From contig NZ_AVPI01000005.1 in the NCBI RefSeq assembly GCF_000768675.1, positions 1-64,000 of the forward strand: a stretch of 64,000 bases of DNA, written 5' to 3'. The notes under the pieces are model-generated. The model was given only the letters and a program-made list of their open reading frames with translations, was not told where the DNA came from and did no database searches. Origin of the DNA: Knoellia flava TL1 (lineage in GTDB: Bacteria; Actinomycetota; Actinomycetes; Actinomycetales; Dermatophilaceae). The position numbers and the translations under genes were made by a program. Positions 45,053-52,784 of this stretch are shown here, in pieces (position 1 is the first letter of the stretch; every line of letters starts with the position of its first letter).

Positions 45053-45364
45053 TCACGACTTGACGAGACGGGCGATCGCGTCGCTCGCCTCCTTGAGCTT
45101 GGCGTCGGCCTCGGGGCCGCCCTTGCGCGCGGCGTCGGCGACGCAGTGGCTCATGTGCTGGTCGAGCAGGCCGAGGGCGACCGACTGGAGCGCCTTCGTC
45201 ATCGCGGAGACCTGCGTGAGGATGTCGATGCAGTACTTCTCCTCCTCGACCATCCGCTGGAGGCCGCGCGCCTGACCCTCGATCCGGCGGAGGCGCTTGA
45301 GGTAGTCCTCCTTGTGGCCGGACTCGATGTAGGCGTGCTGGTGGTGGTCCACGTGCTCGGTCAT
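45053..45364 (-). CDS. csoR: Copper-sensing repressor CsoR
   Basis: This 103-residue protein of the CsoR/RcnR family has YLKRLRRIEGQARGLQRMVEE and the three metal ligands Cys45, His70 and Cys74, spaced as in CsoR (C-x24-H-x3-C). The N-terminus has additional histidines (EHVDHHQHAY). Cu(I) binding releases it from DNA. It is the first gene of the csoR-copZ-His-rich-copA operon. The start codon lies directly after the promoter and operator at 45371-45393, so the gene is autoregulated and probably leaderless. Confidence 0.93.
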   Translation of the reverse strand: MTEHVDHHQHAYIESGHKEDYLKRLRRIEGQARGLQRMVEEEKYCIDILTQVSAMTKALQSVALGLLDQHMSHCVADAARKGGPEADAKLKEASDAIARLVKS

Positions 45365-45370
45365 GGCTCG

Positions 45371-45376
45371 ATACTA
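45371..45376 (-). promoter_or_regulatory. Leaderless -10 box of csoR
   Basis: On the minus strand it reads TAGTAT, followed by 6 nt and the ATG. No ribosome site is seen before the ATG, which also fits leaderless translation. Confidence 0.6.
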
Positions 45377-45392
45377 TACCCCCCTTGGGTAT
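45376..45392. promoter_or_regulatory. CsoR operator
   Basis: ATACCC, 5-nt spacer (CCCTT), GGGTAT: a C/G-tract palindrome of the CsoR-box type (TACCC...GGGTA). It abuts the -10 box, so bound CsoR would block RNA polymerase directly. It is the only such site seen upstream of the copper genes. Confidence 0.75.
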
Positions 45393-45416
45393 CTGTCACA
45401 CACCCCCGGTTGGGCA

Positions 45417-45462
45417 GCGTCCGGCAACCTGACGACCTGGCCACCAGAGCTGCGGACGCAAG
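45417..45462. repeat. Single palindromic repeat (TTGCGTCCGG family), reverse orientation
   Basis: Arms GCGTCCGGCAACC and TGCGGACGCAAG flank a divergent core with CTGACGACCTGGCCACC. It lies between csoR and the pirin gene, next to the pirin stop. The right arm lacks one base of the inner GGC. Confidence 0.7.
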
Positions 45463-45465
45463 GGT

Positions 45466-46401
45466 TTAGCCGCGACCGTGCCGGGTGCGGCTGCGCAGGC
45501 GGCCGCCCGGGAGCTCGGGCGCGGGCAGCCAGGTGAGCCGGCCGGCATACCCGTCGACCTCGCCGAAGCGCTCGGCGCGCGCCTGCCACGCGTCGCGGAA
45601 GGCGACGATCTCGTCGTGGTCGCGACCGATGAAGTTCCACCACATGACGATCGACTCGTCGTAGGGCGTGCCGCCGAGCAGGACCACGCGGCTCGGCTCG
45701 AGCGCCTCGAGGGTGAGCTCGGCCGGCCCGGCGTCGACGACGCCGAGGTCGCCGCGCTCCAGCGTCGTCCCGTCGAACGTCACCCTGCCCGTGTCGACGA
45801 GGACCCCGTGCTCGTATGCCGTCTCGACCGGGACCGTCCACGTCGTGCCTGCCGCGAGGGTCACCTCTGCGCCGAGGAGCGGAGTACGGGTGCGGATCGG
45901 CGAGGTCTGGCCGGAGAGCGAGCCGACGAAGATCCGGCCCTCGACCCCGTCGGCGAGCGGGACGACGGGCGCTGCGTGGTGCTGGAACTCGCGCCCGAGG
46001 TCGCGGTCGGCCTCGGGCAGGACGACCCAGAGCTGCACGCCGTGGAGCGTGCTCGTCGCCGGCGTCGACACCTCCGAGTGGGCGATGCCGTGTCCGCTCG
46101 TCATGAGGTTGACCTCGCCCGGGCGGACCATCGCGTGGACGCCGTCGCTGTCGCGGTGCTCGACCTCGCCCTCGAAGAGCCAGCTCACCGTCTGCAGGCC
46201 GGTGTGCGGGTGCGGCGGGACGTCCATGCCACCGGTGGCGTCGACGGCATCGGGGCCGTAGTGGTCGACGAAGCACCACGCGCCGATGAAGGACCGGTCA
46301 CGGTGGGGGAGCGTGCGGCGGACGGTCATGGCGCGAGGGCCGCCGAGGGGCACCTCACGCGGCGCGAGGACCTGGACCTGGGACGTGCTGGTGTCGGACA
46401 C
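45466..46401 (-). CDS. Pirin family protein
   Basis: This 311-residue bicupin has FVDHYGPDAVDATGGMDVPPHPHTGLQTV, whose histidines and the later HGIAHSE give the pirin Fe-binding site. It ends in the second cupin (YDESIVMWWNFIGRDHDEIV). Pirins are cytoplasmic redox or quercetinase-like proteins; the exact role here is unknown. The start is GTG 46401, with GAGGAG at good spacing. Confidence 0.88.
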   Translation of the reverse strand: MSDTSTSQVQVLAPREVPLGGPRAMTVRRTLPHRDRSFIGAWCFVDHYGPDAVDATGGMDVPPHPHTGLQTVSWLFEGEVEHRDSDGVHAMVRPGEVNLMTSGHGIAHSEVSTPATSTLHGVQLWVVLPEADRDLGREFQHHAAPVVPLADGVEGRIFVGSLSGQTSPIRTRTPLLGAEVTLAAGTTWTVPVETAYEHGVLVDTGRVTFDGTTLERGDLGVVDAGPAELTLEALEPSRVVLLGGTPYDESIVMWWNFIGRDHDEIVAFRDAWQARAERFGEVDGYAGRLTWLPAPELPGGRLRSRTRHGRG

Positions 46402-46440
46402 TGCGGGCTCCTCGCCGGGTGGTGTGGTGTCATGACCAGC

Positions 46441-46755
46441 ATGGCTGATGACGTCGTCGTGACGAACAACGAGTCGGAGAAGCGCTACGAGGCTCGCCTC
46501 GGGGGCGAGCTGGCGGGCTTCGCGGAGTACCAGCTCACCGACGAGCTCGTCGTCTTCACGCACACCGAGGTGGACCCGGCGTTCGAGGGCAAGGGCGTCG
46601 GCTCCGCGCTCGCCCGCTTCGCCCTCGACGACGTGCGCGAGGCCGGCACCCGCAAGGTGTTGCCGCTGTGTCCCTTCATCAAGGGCTGGATCGAGCGGCA
46701 CCGCGACTACGTGCCGCTCGTCTACGGCGTCCGGCCGAGCACCGCGACCGACTGA
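46441..46755 (+). CDS. Small GNAT-type acetyltransferase (YidJ/GCN5-related)
   Basis: This 104-residue single GNAT fold has YEARLGGELAGFAEYQL, then HTEVDPAFEGKGVGSALARFAL with the acetyl-CoA-binding G-x-G-x-G/A pattern, and CPFIKGWIERHRDY. Members of this group are stand-alone acetyltransferases of unknown substrate. An alternative start at 46432 (MTSMADD) is possible. It diverges from the pirin gene. Confidence 0.85.
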   Translation: MADDVVVTNNESEKRYEARLGGELAGFAEYQLTDELVVFTHTEVDPAFEGKGVGSALARFALDDVREAGTRKVLPLCPFIKGWIERHRDYVPLVYGVRPSTATD

Positions 46756-46802
46756 CACGGGCCCACCCGCTCCGGCCTTCGCCGGCCTGCAAGGGCTCGC
46801 GG

Positions 46803-47345
46803 TCACCCGGCGGCGCGAGGGCCGTCCGGCGGGCCGTCGTCGCCGAGCGGCTTCTGGAACCACGCGACGTCCCGCCACGCCCCGTCCTTCCACCCGATCC
46901 GGCGGTAGGTGCCGACCGGCTCGAAGCCGAGCGCTCGGTGCAGGGCCACGCTCGCGTCGTTGGGCAGGGTGACGCCTCCGCACGCCATGCGCAGGCCGAG
47001 CGCCTCAAGCCGAGCGAGCAGGACGGCATACAGGGTCCTGCCGACGCCGGACCCGCGGGCCGTGTCGGCGACGTAGACGCTCACCTCGCACGACCACCGG
47101 TAGGCCGCGCGGGCCTTGAACGGCGCGCCGTAGGCGTAGCCGACGACCACCCCGTCACGCTCCGCCACGAGCCATGCGTGGCGCTCCTGGGCCGCCGCGA
47201 TCCGGGCGGTGACCTCGTCGACGCCGGGTGGGACGTCCTCGAACGTCACGGTCGTGTGCTCGACGTAGTGGGCATAGATCGCGGCGCAGGGCGCGGCATC
47301 GGCCGGGGTCGCGTCCCGGATGGTCACGTCGGTCACGCCCGCCAT
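46803..47345 (-). CDS. GNAT N-acetyltransferase (phosphinothricin acetyltransferase-like)
   Basis: The 180-residue protein has IRDATPADAAPCAAIYAHYVEHTTVTFEDVPP, then VSVYVADTARGSGVGRTLYAVL and FEPVGTYRRIGWKDGAWRDVAWFQKPL. This is the signature order of the phosphinothricin/methionine-sulfone acetyltransferase group. The natural substrate is probably an amino-acid analogue. GTG 47336 is an equally plausible start. Confidence 0.88.
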   Translation of the reverse strand: MAGVTDVTIRDATPADAAPCAAIYAHYVEHTTVTFEDVPPGVDEVTARIAAAQERHAWLVAERDGVVVGYAYGAPFKARAAYRWSCEVSVYVADTARGSGVGRTLYAVLLARLEALGLRMACGGVTLPNDASVALHRALGFEPVGTYRRIGWKDGAWRDVAWFQKPLGDDGPPDGPRAAG

Positions 47346-47524
47346 TGTCCGCGTGATGGCCGATCCGGCACGCCGGGCACGAGGTCTTGACCGTCTTTGC
47401 GTCGTCTTGACCAAGCGCTGGGGCAATGCGGGGCGGGATCTGACCGGGCGCGTGGGCGCGGCTTCCTAGCGTCGAAAGGGTCGGCGGAAACACCGTCCGG
47501 CGTCCCACGACAGGAGATCCACGC

Positions 47525-48733
47525 ATGTCTCGCAGACGTCTCACCGTCCTCGCCGGGGGCCTCTCGGCCGCGGCGGCAGCCACCGCCCTCTGCGTCGCGC
47601 CCGCGTCCGCCGCCACCTCCGCGGCGGGCGGTCCGGAGCCGAGCACCGGCCCTCTCGCCACCGACTCGGGCGCGTCCGTCGCCGAGATGTCGGCCCGGTG
47701 GCTCGCCAAGGAGCACGACCTGAGCATCGAGACCGCTCGTGAGCGGATCGCGTCCCAGGAGGACAAGAGTCGCAAGGCCGAGGCTCTCGAACGGTCGCTC
47801 GGCGCGCGAGCCGTGGGCTCGTTCATCGACCAGACCGGCGGCGTGCTCGTCGTCAACGTCACCGACGCCGACGCCGCTGCCCGCGTGCAGAAGGCGGGCG
47901 CGACCGCCCGCGTCGTCACCGAGGACAAGGCGGAGCTCGGCGCGTCGCAGGCGAGGGCGGTCAAGGCGCTCGGCGCCACGGTCATCGACAGCTCCGTCGA
48001 CCCGGTGACCAACAAGGTCGTCGTCACCGTGCCCACCGCCGACGTCGCCGCCGCGCGGGCGCGCACGAGCGACCCGTCGGTGACGATCCAGGGCACCGAC
48101 GCGACGGTGTCGACGCAGGCCAACGTCTATGGCGGGCAGCAGATCGAGTTCAGCGGCTACGTCTGCTCGCTGGGCTTCAACGCGACGAAGTCCGGCACCC
48201 CGGTCTTCATCACCGCCGGCCACTGCGCCGAGGGGAACCAGACCTTCACGCGCAACGGCACGACCCTCGGCACGACCCGCGGCTGGTCCTTCCCGGGCAA
48301 CGACTACGCCTACTCGAGCCTCACCTCGAGCTGGACCGGCATCGGCGCCGTCGACCTGTGGAACGGCACGAGCGCGCGCTCCGTCACGGGCTCGAGCAAC
48401 GCCGCCGTCGGCACCGCGATCTGCAAGTCGGGCCGCACGACCGGCTGGACCTGTGGCTCGGTCCAGACCAAGAACGTCACCGTCAACTACAACAACGGCG
48501 ACGGCACCTACTCGACCGTGAGCGGCCTGACGAAGTCCAACACCTGCACCGAGGGTGGCGACTCCGGCGGCTCGTGGATGGCGGGCAACCTCGCCCAGGG
48601 CGTGACGAGCGGCGGCGCCGGCTACGGCTCCAACGGCGTCTGCGGCCAGAAGGTCGGCCAGCCCAACATCGCCTACTTCCAGCCGATCGGCGAGATCCTC
48701 TCCGTCTACGGCCTCACCCTCAAGACCGCCTGA
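47525..48733 (+). CDS. Secreted S1 family serine protease (streptogrisin/alpha-lytic type)
   Basis: The 402-residue protein has a signal peptide (residues 1-29), a pro-region with an alpha-lytic-protease-like fold (about 45-195), and the mature chymotrypsin-fold domain. The triad is His233 (FITAGHC), Asp260 (PGNDYAY) and Ser347 (TEGGDSGGS). Disulfide cysteines are at 214/234, 300/310 and 341 with a later partner. The pro-region would act as an intramolecular chaperone. It is exported and followed by a strong hairpin terminator. Repeated GTCTTGACC elements lie upstream (47384 and 47404). Confidence 0.92.
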   Translation: MSRRRLTVLAGGLSAAAAATALCVAPASAATSAAGGPEPSTGPLATDSGASVAEMSARWLAKEHDLSIETARERIASQEDKSRKAEALERSLGARAVGSFIDQTGGVLVVNVTDADAAARVQKAGATARVVTEDKAELGASQARAVKALGATVIDSSVDPVTNKVVVTVPTADVAAARARTSDPSVTIQGTDATVSTQANVYGGQQIEFSGYVCSLGFNATKSGTPVFITAGHCAEGNQTFTRNGTTLGTTRGWSFPGNDYAYSSLTSSWTGIGAVDLWNGTSARSVTGSSNAAVGTAICKSGRTTGWTCGSVQTKNVTVNYNNGDGTYSTVSGLTKSNTCTEGGDSGGSWMAGNLAQGVTSGGAGYGSNGVCGQKVGQPNIAYFQPIGEILSVYGLTLKTA

Positions 48734-48736
48734 CCC

Positions 48737-48760
48737 CGCGCGCCCTTCGCGGGGCGCGCG
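48737..48760 (+). terminator. Terminator after the S1 protease gene
   Basis: CGCGCGCCC (48737-48745) pairs with GGGCGCGCG (48752-48760) around a 6-nt loop, 4 nt past the stop. Confidence 0.6.
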
Positions 48761-48831
48761 AGACGCAAGCCCGCGTATGCCGTGTGGTCCGACCCCTTCC
48801 GGACCGCACGGCACGCGTGCTCGGGGGCAGA

Positions 48832-48837
48832 TACGGT
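48832..48837 (+). promoter_or_regulatory. Leaderless -10 box of the VOC gene
   Basis: TACGGT with 6 nt to the ATG at 48844. Confidence 0.55.
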
Positions 48838-48843
48838 CGGGCC

Positions 48844-49644
48844 ATGGCGACGCACGACGGACGGTGGCCGGCCGGCTCACCCTGCTGGGTGGAGATCACG
48901 GTGGGCGACCTGGAGCGCAGCCAGGCCTTCTATGCGGCGGTGCTGGGGTGGGCGTTCGAGGACAGCGGCCCCGACTACGGGCACTACCGGAACGCGCTCG
49001 TCGCGGGACGCCGCGTCGCTGGCATGTCGCCCCCGCTCGAGGGCGTCGAGGACTGGCCGAAGGTGTGGACGACCTACCTCGCCACCGACGACGTCGAGGT
49101 GACCGCGGAGCGTGCCTCGGCAGCGGGGGCGCAGGTCGTCATGGAGCCGATGGACATCGCCGCGTTCGGTCGGGTGGGGCTCTGGGTCGACCCGGGCGGC
49201 GCGGCGTTCGGCGGTTGGGAGGCGTTGGAGCACAACGGTTTCGGCATCCACGACGAGCACGGGGCCGTGTCGTGGGTCGACCTCGTCACTCCCGACCTGC
49301 GTGCGGCGAAGACGTTCTACCGAAGCGTGTTCGGGCTGTCGTTCGAGGACCTGTCGGTGCCGGGGATCGGCTACGCGACGTTCACACCAGCGGGTGCTGC
49401 GTGGCCCGCGGGAGGGGTTGGCGACCAGGTCGACGGTGACGTCGCCGGTCCGCGGTGGTGCGTGACCTTCGCCGTCGACGACGTCGACGCTGCCGTGCAG
49501 CGGGTGCTGGACGCAGGCGGGTCCGCGCCGAACGATCCCGTCGACACCGAGTCCGGCCGGATCGCCACGGTCGCCGGGCCCGACGGCGAGGAGTTCTCCC
49601 TCATGACGCCGAGTGGCGGCGCCGACCTCAGCGAACCCGGCTGA
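48844..49644 (+). CDS. Two-domain VOC family protein
   Basis: This 266-residue protein has tandem glyoxalase halves: PCWVEITVGDLERSQAFYAAVLGW in the first and VSWVDLVTPDLRAAKTFYRSVFG in the second. Each ends in a WVDPGGAAFG- or VAGPDGEEFSL-like strand. This type (CPPB-like hydroxylase-related) is common in actinobacteria, with unknown substrates. It overlaps the convergent ABC-F gene by 17 bp. Confidence 0.82.
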   Translation: MATHDGRWPAGSPCWVEITVGDLERSQAFYAAVLGWAFEDSGPDYGHYRNALVAGRRVAGMSPPLEGVEDWPKVWTTYLATDDVEVTAERASAAGAQVVMEPMDIAAFGRVGLWVDPGGAAFGGWEALEHNGFGIHDEHGAVSWVDLVTPDLRAAKTFYRSVFGLSFEDLSVPGIGYATFTPAGAAWPAGGVGDQVDGDVAGPRWCVTFAVDDVDAAVQRVLDAGGSAPNDPVDTESGRIATVAGPDGEEFSLMTPSGGADLSEPG

Positions 49645-51340
49645 CGCGGGCCTCGTCCCACACCGGCTCCGGCGTCTCGACGACGCGTCCGTCGCTGCCG
49701 AAGACGAGGAACCGGTCGAAGCCACGGGCAAACCAGCGGTCGTGCGTCACCGCGAGCACCGTCCCCTCGAAGGCCGTGAGCGCCTGCTCGAGGGCCTCGG
49801 CCGAGTGCAGGTCGAGGTTGTCGGTCGGCTCGTCGAGGAGCAGCAGCGTCGCACCCGACAGCTCGAGCAGCAGGATCTGGAAGCGCGCCTGCTGCCCGCC
49901 CGAGAGCGAGTCGAAGGTCTGCTCGCCCTGCCGCGCCAGCTCGTAGCGGTCGAGGACCCGGCTGGCCTCCTCGCGCCCGCGGCCCGCACGGTGCGCGTCG
50001 CCGCGGTGCAGGATCTCGAGGAGCGTGCGTCCACGCAGCGCCGGCGAGTCGTGGGTCTGGGCGAACCATCCGGGACGAACCCGCGACCCGAGACGCGCAG
50101 AACCGCTGTGCCGCACCGGTTCCGGCGCGATGTCGCCCACCGGCTGGTGCTCGACGTCAGGGTCGCTGCCACCCGCGGCGAGGAGCCGGAGGAAGTGCGA
50201 CTTGCCCGACCCGTTGGAGCCGAGGACGGCGACGCGCTCGCCGAACCAGACCTCGAGGTCGAACGGCCGCATGAGGTCGTCGGCTCCGGAGTCGGGGTCC
50301 GGGGCGAGGAGCTCGAGTCCCGTGCACACCACCGCACGCTTGGCGGTGCGACCTCCGGTGAGGCGCATCCGCACGTTCTGCGGGATCGCGACCTTCTCGG
50401 GCGGCCCGGCCTTCTCGAACCGGTCGAGCTTCGTCACGGCTGCCTGGAGGCGCGAGGCCATGTCGGAGTTGTAGGCAGCCTTCTGGCGGTACATGACGAC
50501 GAGCGCCTTGAGCTTGGCGTGCTCCTCGTCCCAGCGGCGGCGCATCTCCTCGAGCCGGTCGTTGCGGTCGACCCGCGCCTGGTGCCACGTCGCGAACGAG
50601 CCCGGGTGCGTCCACGCCGTGGCACCGTTGGCGCCGGGCTCGAGCGTGACGACGGCCGTCGCGACGCGCGAGAGCAGCTCGCGGTCGTGGCTGATGAAGA
50701 GCACCGTCTTGTCGCTCGCGAGCAGCCGCTCCTCGAGCCACCGCTTCGCCGGCACGTCGAGGTAGTTGTCCGGCTCGTCGAGCAGCAGGAGGTCCGCCGG
50801 GCCGCTGAGCAGCGCCTCGAGGACGACCCGCTTCTGCTCGCCTCCCGAGAGGGAGGTGACGGCGCGCCACTGCGCCCGCTCGAACGGCATACCCAGGGCC
50901 TGTGTCGTCACCGTGTCCCACACGGTCGTCTCGAACTCGTAGCCGCCGGCGTCGCCCCAGTCGGCGAGGGCCTGGGCGTAGGCCATCTGCGCCGCCTCGT
51001 CGTCGACCTCCATGATCCGCAGCTCGGCGGCGTCGACGGCGAGGGCAGCCTTGCGGATGCGTTCTGGCGCAACGGAGATGAGCAGGTCGCGCACGGTGGA
51101 CTCGTCGCGGACCTTGCCGACGAACTGGTTCATCACGGCGAGCGTGCCGGAGAGCGTGACGGCGCCCTCGTGCGCCGCGAGGTCGCCGGAGATGATCCGG
51201 GTCAGCGTCGTCTTGCCGGTGCCGTTGGGCCCGATGAGCGCCACGCGCTGCCCGTCGCCGACGCGGAACTGGACGGCGTCGAGCAGCGGACGTCCGTCGG
51301 GGAGCGTGAACCCGACCTGGTTGACCTCGAGATGTGCCAC
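49628..51340 (-). CDS. ABC-F family ATP-binding protein
   Basis: The 570-residue protein has two ABC ATPase domains and no membrane part. Domain 1 has GPNGTGKTTL, LSGGEQKR and LLDEPDNYLD. The charged inter-domain linker lies at about 235-320. Domain 2 has GSNGSGKS, LSGGQQARF and LLDEPTDNLDL. ABC-F proteins act on ribosomes and include translation factors and antibiotic-resistance factors. The linker length alone does not decide which. The start is GTG 51340 (protein begins MAHLEVNQVGF). Confidence 0.9.
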   Translation of the reverse strand: MAHLEVNQVGFTLPDGRPLLDAVQFRVGDGQRVALIGPNGTGKTTLTRIISGDLAAHEGAVTLSGTLAVMNQFVGKVRDESTVRDLLISVAPERIRKAALAVDAAELRIMEVDDEAAQMAYAQALADWGDAGGYEFETTVWDTVTTQALGMPFERAQWRAVTSLSGGEQKRVVLEALLSGPADLLLLDEPDNYLDVPAKRWLEERLLASDKTVLFISHDRELLSRVATAVVTLEPGANGATAWTHPGSFATWHQARVDRNDRLEEMRRRWDEEHAKLKALVVMYRQKAAYNSDMASRLQAAVTKLDRFEKAGPPEKVAIPQNVRMRLTGGRTAKRAVVCTGLELLAPDPDSGADDLMRPFDLEVWFGERVAVLGSNGSGKSHFLRLLAAGGSDPDVEHQPVGDIAPEPVRHSGSARLGSRVRPGWFAQTHDSPALRGRTLLEILHRGDAHRAGRGREEASRVLDRYELARQGEQTFDSLSGGQQARFQILLLELSGATLLLLDEPTDNLDLHSAEALEQALTAFEGTVLAVTHDRWFARGFDRFLVFGSDGRVVETPEPVWDEARVSRVR

Positions 51341-51460
51341 GGGACCCGATTGTCCAAGCCCGTATGCCGTCCCGTCACCTGAGATTCCGAGGGCGCCGGC
51401 CGCCTTGACCGTCGGGGACAATGAGACGAACACCGACCGCAGCCTCGACAAGGAGTAGCC

Positions 51461-52405
51461 GTGCCCGAGGGAACCGTCCGATGGTTCGACACCGACCGGG
51501 GGTTCGGCTTCATCGCCCTGGGTCAGGACGCAGAGGACCTCTACGTCCATGCGTCCGAGATCGTCAGCGACGACGCGATGAAGCAGCTCCGCGAGGGTCA
51601 GGTGGTCGAGTTCGAGATCGGCGAGGGGGACCGCGGCCCGCAGGCACGCCGGGTCCGGGTCACGGCCGACCGGGCCGCCGATGCGCCGCTGGGCGTGCTC
51701 GGCACCGTCTCCTGGTACGAACCCGCCAAGGGGTACGGCTTCATCACGCCCGACGGTGGTGGAGCCGAGATCTTCGTGCACAGCTCGGCCATCGTGGGTG
51801 GCGGTGTCCTCTCGGACGGGCAGCGGGTGGCGTTCCTCGTCGTCGACGGGGAGAAGGGGCCGCAGGCGGACCATCTTCTGCCCCTGGGACCCGAGGCCGC
51901 TCAGCAGCGTGCGACATCCGACGGGGCGGACGGGACGGTGTCCTGGTACGACACGGACAAGGGCTTCGGCTTCATCGCGCCCGACTCGGGCGGCGCCGAC
52001 GTCTTCGTCCACGTCCGGGAGCTGGCCGACGGGGTTCCCGACCTGGGAGAGGGTGACCGCGTGTCCTACGACGTCGTCATGAGCGAGAAGGGCCCGCAGG
52101 CTCGCGACGTGCGCCTCGCGCGCGGCTCGGCAACGCGGGGCGCACCCTCGACGTCGTCGGCCCGGGTTCGGCCAGGACGGGCGGGGACCCCTGACGTCCC
52201 GGTGCGCGGCGGCGAGGGAGTAGTCGCGCGGTACGACGCGGAGCGAGGCTTCGGCTTCATCACTCCGGACGCGGGGGGCGCTGACCTGTTCGTGCACGCG
52301 TCGGTTCTCAGGAACGGTGAGGCGCTGCAGTTCGGCGATCGGGTCCGGTACCAGATCCGACAGAGTGATCGAGGACCCCAGGCAGACCGCGTCGAACGGG
52401 TCTGA
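51461..52405 (+). CDS. Protein with four cold-shock domains
   Basis: This 314-residue protein contains four CSD units: residues 1-68 (VRWFDTDRGFGFIALG, LYVHASEI), 78-142 (GTVSWYEPAKGYGFITPD, IFVHSSAI), 154-218 (GTVSWYDTDKGFGFIAPD, VFVHVREL) and 250-314 (GVVARYDAERGFGFITPD, LFVHASVL). Each keeps the RNP1 (K/R-G-F/Y-G-F-I) and RNP2 (FVH) RNA-binding motifs. Most bacterial CSD proteins have a single domain of about 67 residues. A proline/serine linker precedes the fourth. It probably binds single-stranded RNA or DNA cooperatively. The GTG start has AAGGAG upstream. Confidence 0.88.
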   Translation: MPEGTVRWFDTDRGFGFIALGQDAEDLYVHASEIVSDDAMKQLREGQVVEFEIGEGDRGPQARRVRVTADRAADAPLGVLGTVSWYEPAKGYGFITPDGGGAEIFVHSSAIVGGGVLSDGQRVAFLVVDGEKGPQADHLLPLGPEAAQQRATSDGADGTVSWYDTDKGFGFIAPDSGGADVFVHVRELADGVPDLGEGDRVSYDVVMSEKGPQARDVRLARGSATRGAPSTSSARVRPGRAGTPDVPVRGGEGVVARYDAERGFGFITPDAGGADLFVHASVLRNGEALQFGDRVRYQIRQSDRGPQADRVERV

Positions 52406-52512
52406 GCCGGCGGTGCGGCCATGAGCCGTCCTGAAGGTGCGCGTCCCGGAAAAGAGCGACCAGTCAGGCGCCAAGTCTGTCGCCACACGCCTTGGTGGGG
52501 AGACACTGGGGC

Positions 52513-52716
52513 ATGGACACGAGCAGGGGGCTCAGGTGCAGGGTCGGGTGGCATCGCTGGCACGTCGTGACAGAGGAGCACATGGAGGTGCGAGTCTGCG
52601 ACGACTGCGGTCGGCGCCGCTTCAACGGGCCGCTGCCCGGCGGTGACAAGGTGCCGCCCGCCAGCTGGGGGATGAACTACACCGGGGGAGGCGGGTTCGG
52701 GGGCGACGGGGGCTGA
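52513..52716 (+). CDS. Small Cys-rich protein, unknown function
   Basis: This 67-residue protein has RVCDDCGRRRF (CxxC pair) and a separate RGLRCRVGWHRWHVV, which could give a one-metal site. The C-terminus is glycine-rich. The start is ATG 52513, preceded by GGGGAG. It has no recognised family but reads as coding (coherent codon use and a stop near the next gene's promoter). Confidence 0.5.
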   Translation: MDTSRGLRCRVGWHRWHVVTEEHMEVRVCDDCGRRRFNGPLPGGDKVPPASWGMNYTGGGGFGGDGG

Positions 52717-52771
52717 CGACCGGCGGCGAACGCCGTGGGTGACGACCCCGACCGCCGTGGACGCGCGCGGG

Positions 52772-52777
52772 TAGGTT
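52772..52777 (+). promoter_or_regulatory. Leaderless -10 box of the acyl-CoA dehydrogenase gene
   Basis: TAGGTT with 7 nt to the ATG at 52785. Confidence 0.45.
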
Positions 52778-52784
52778 GGCGGTC

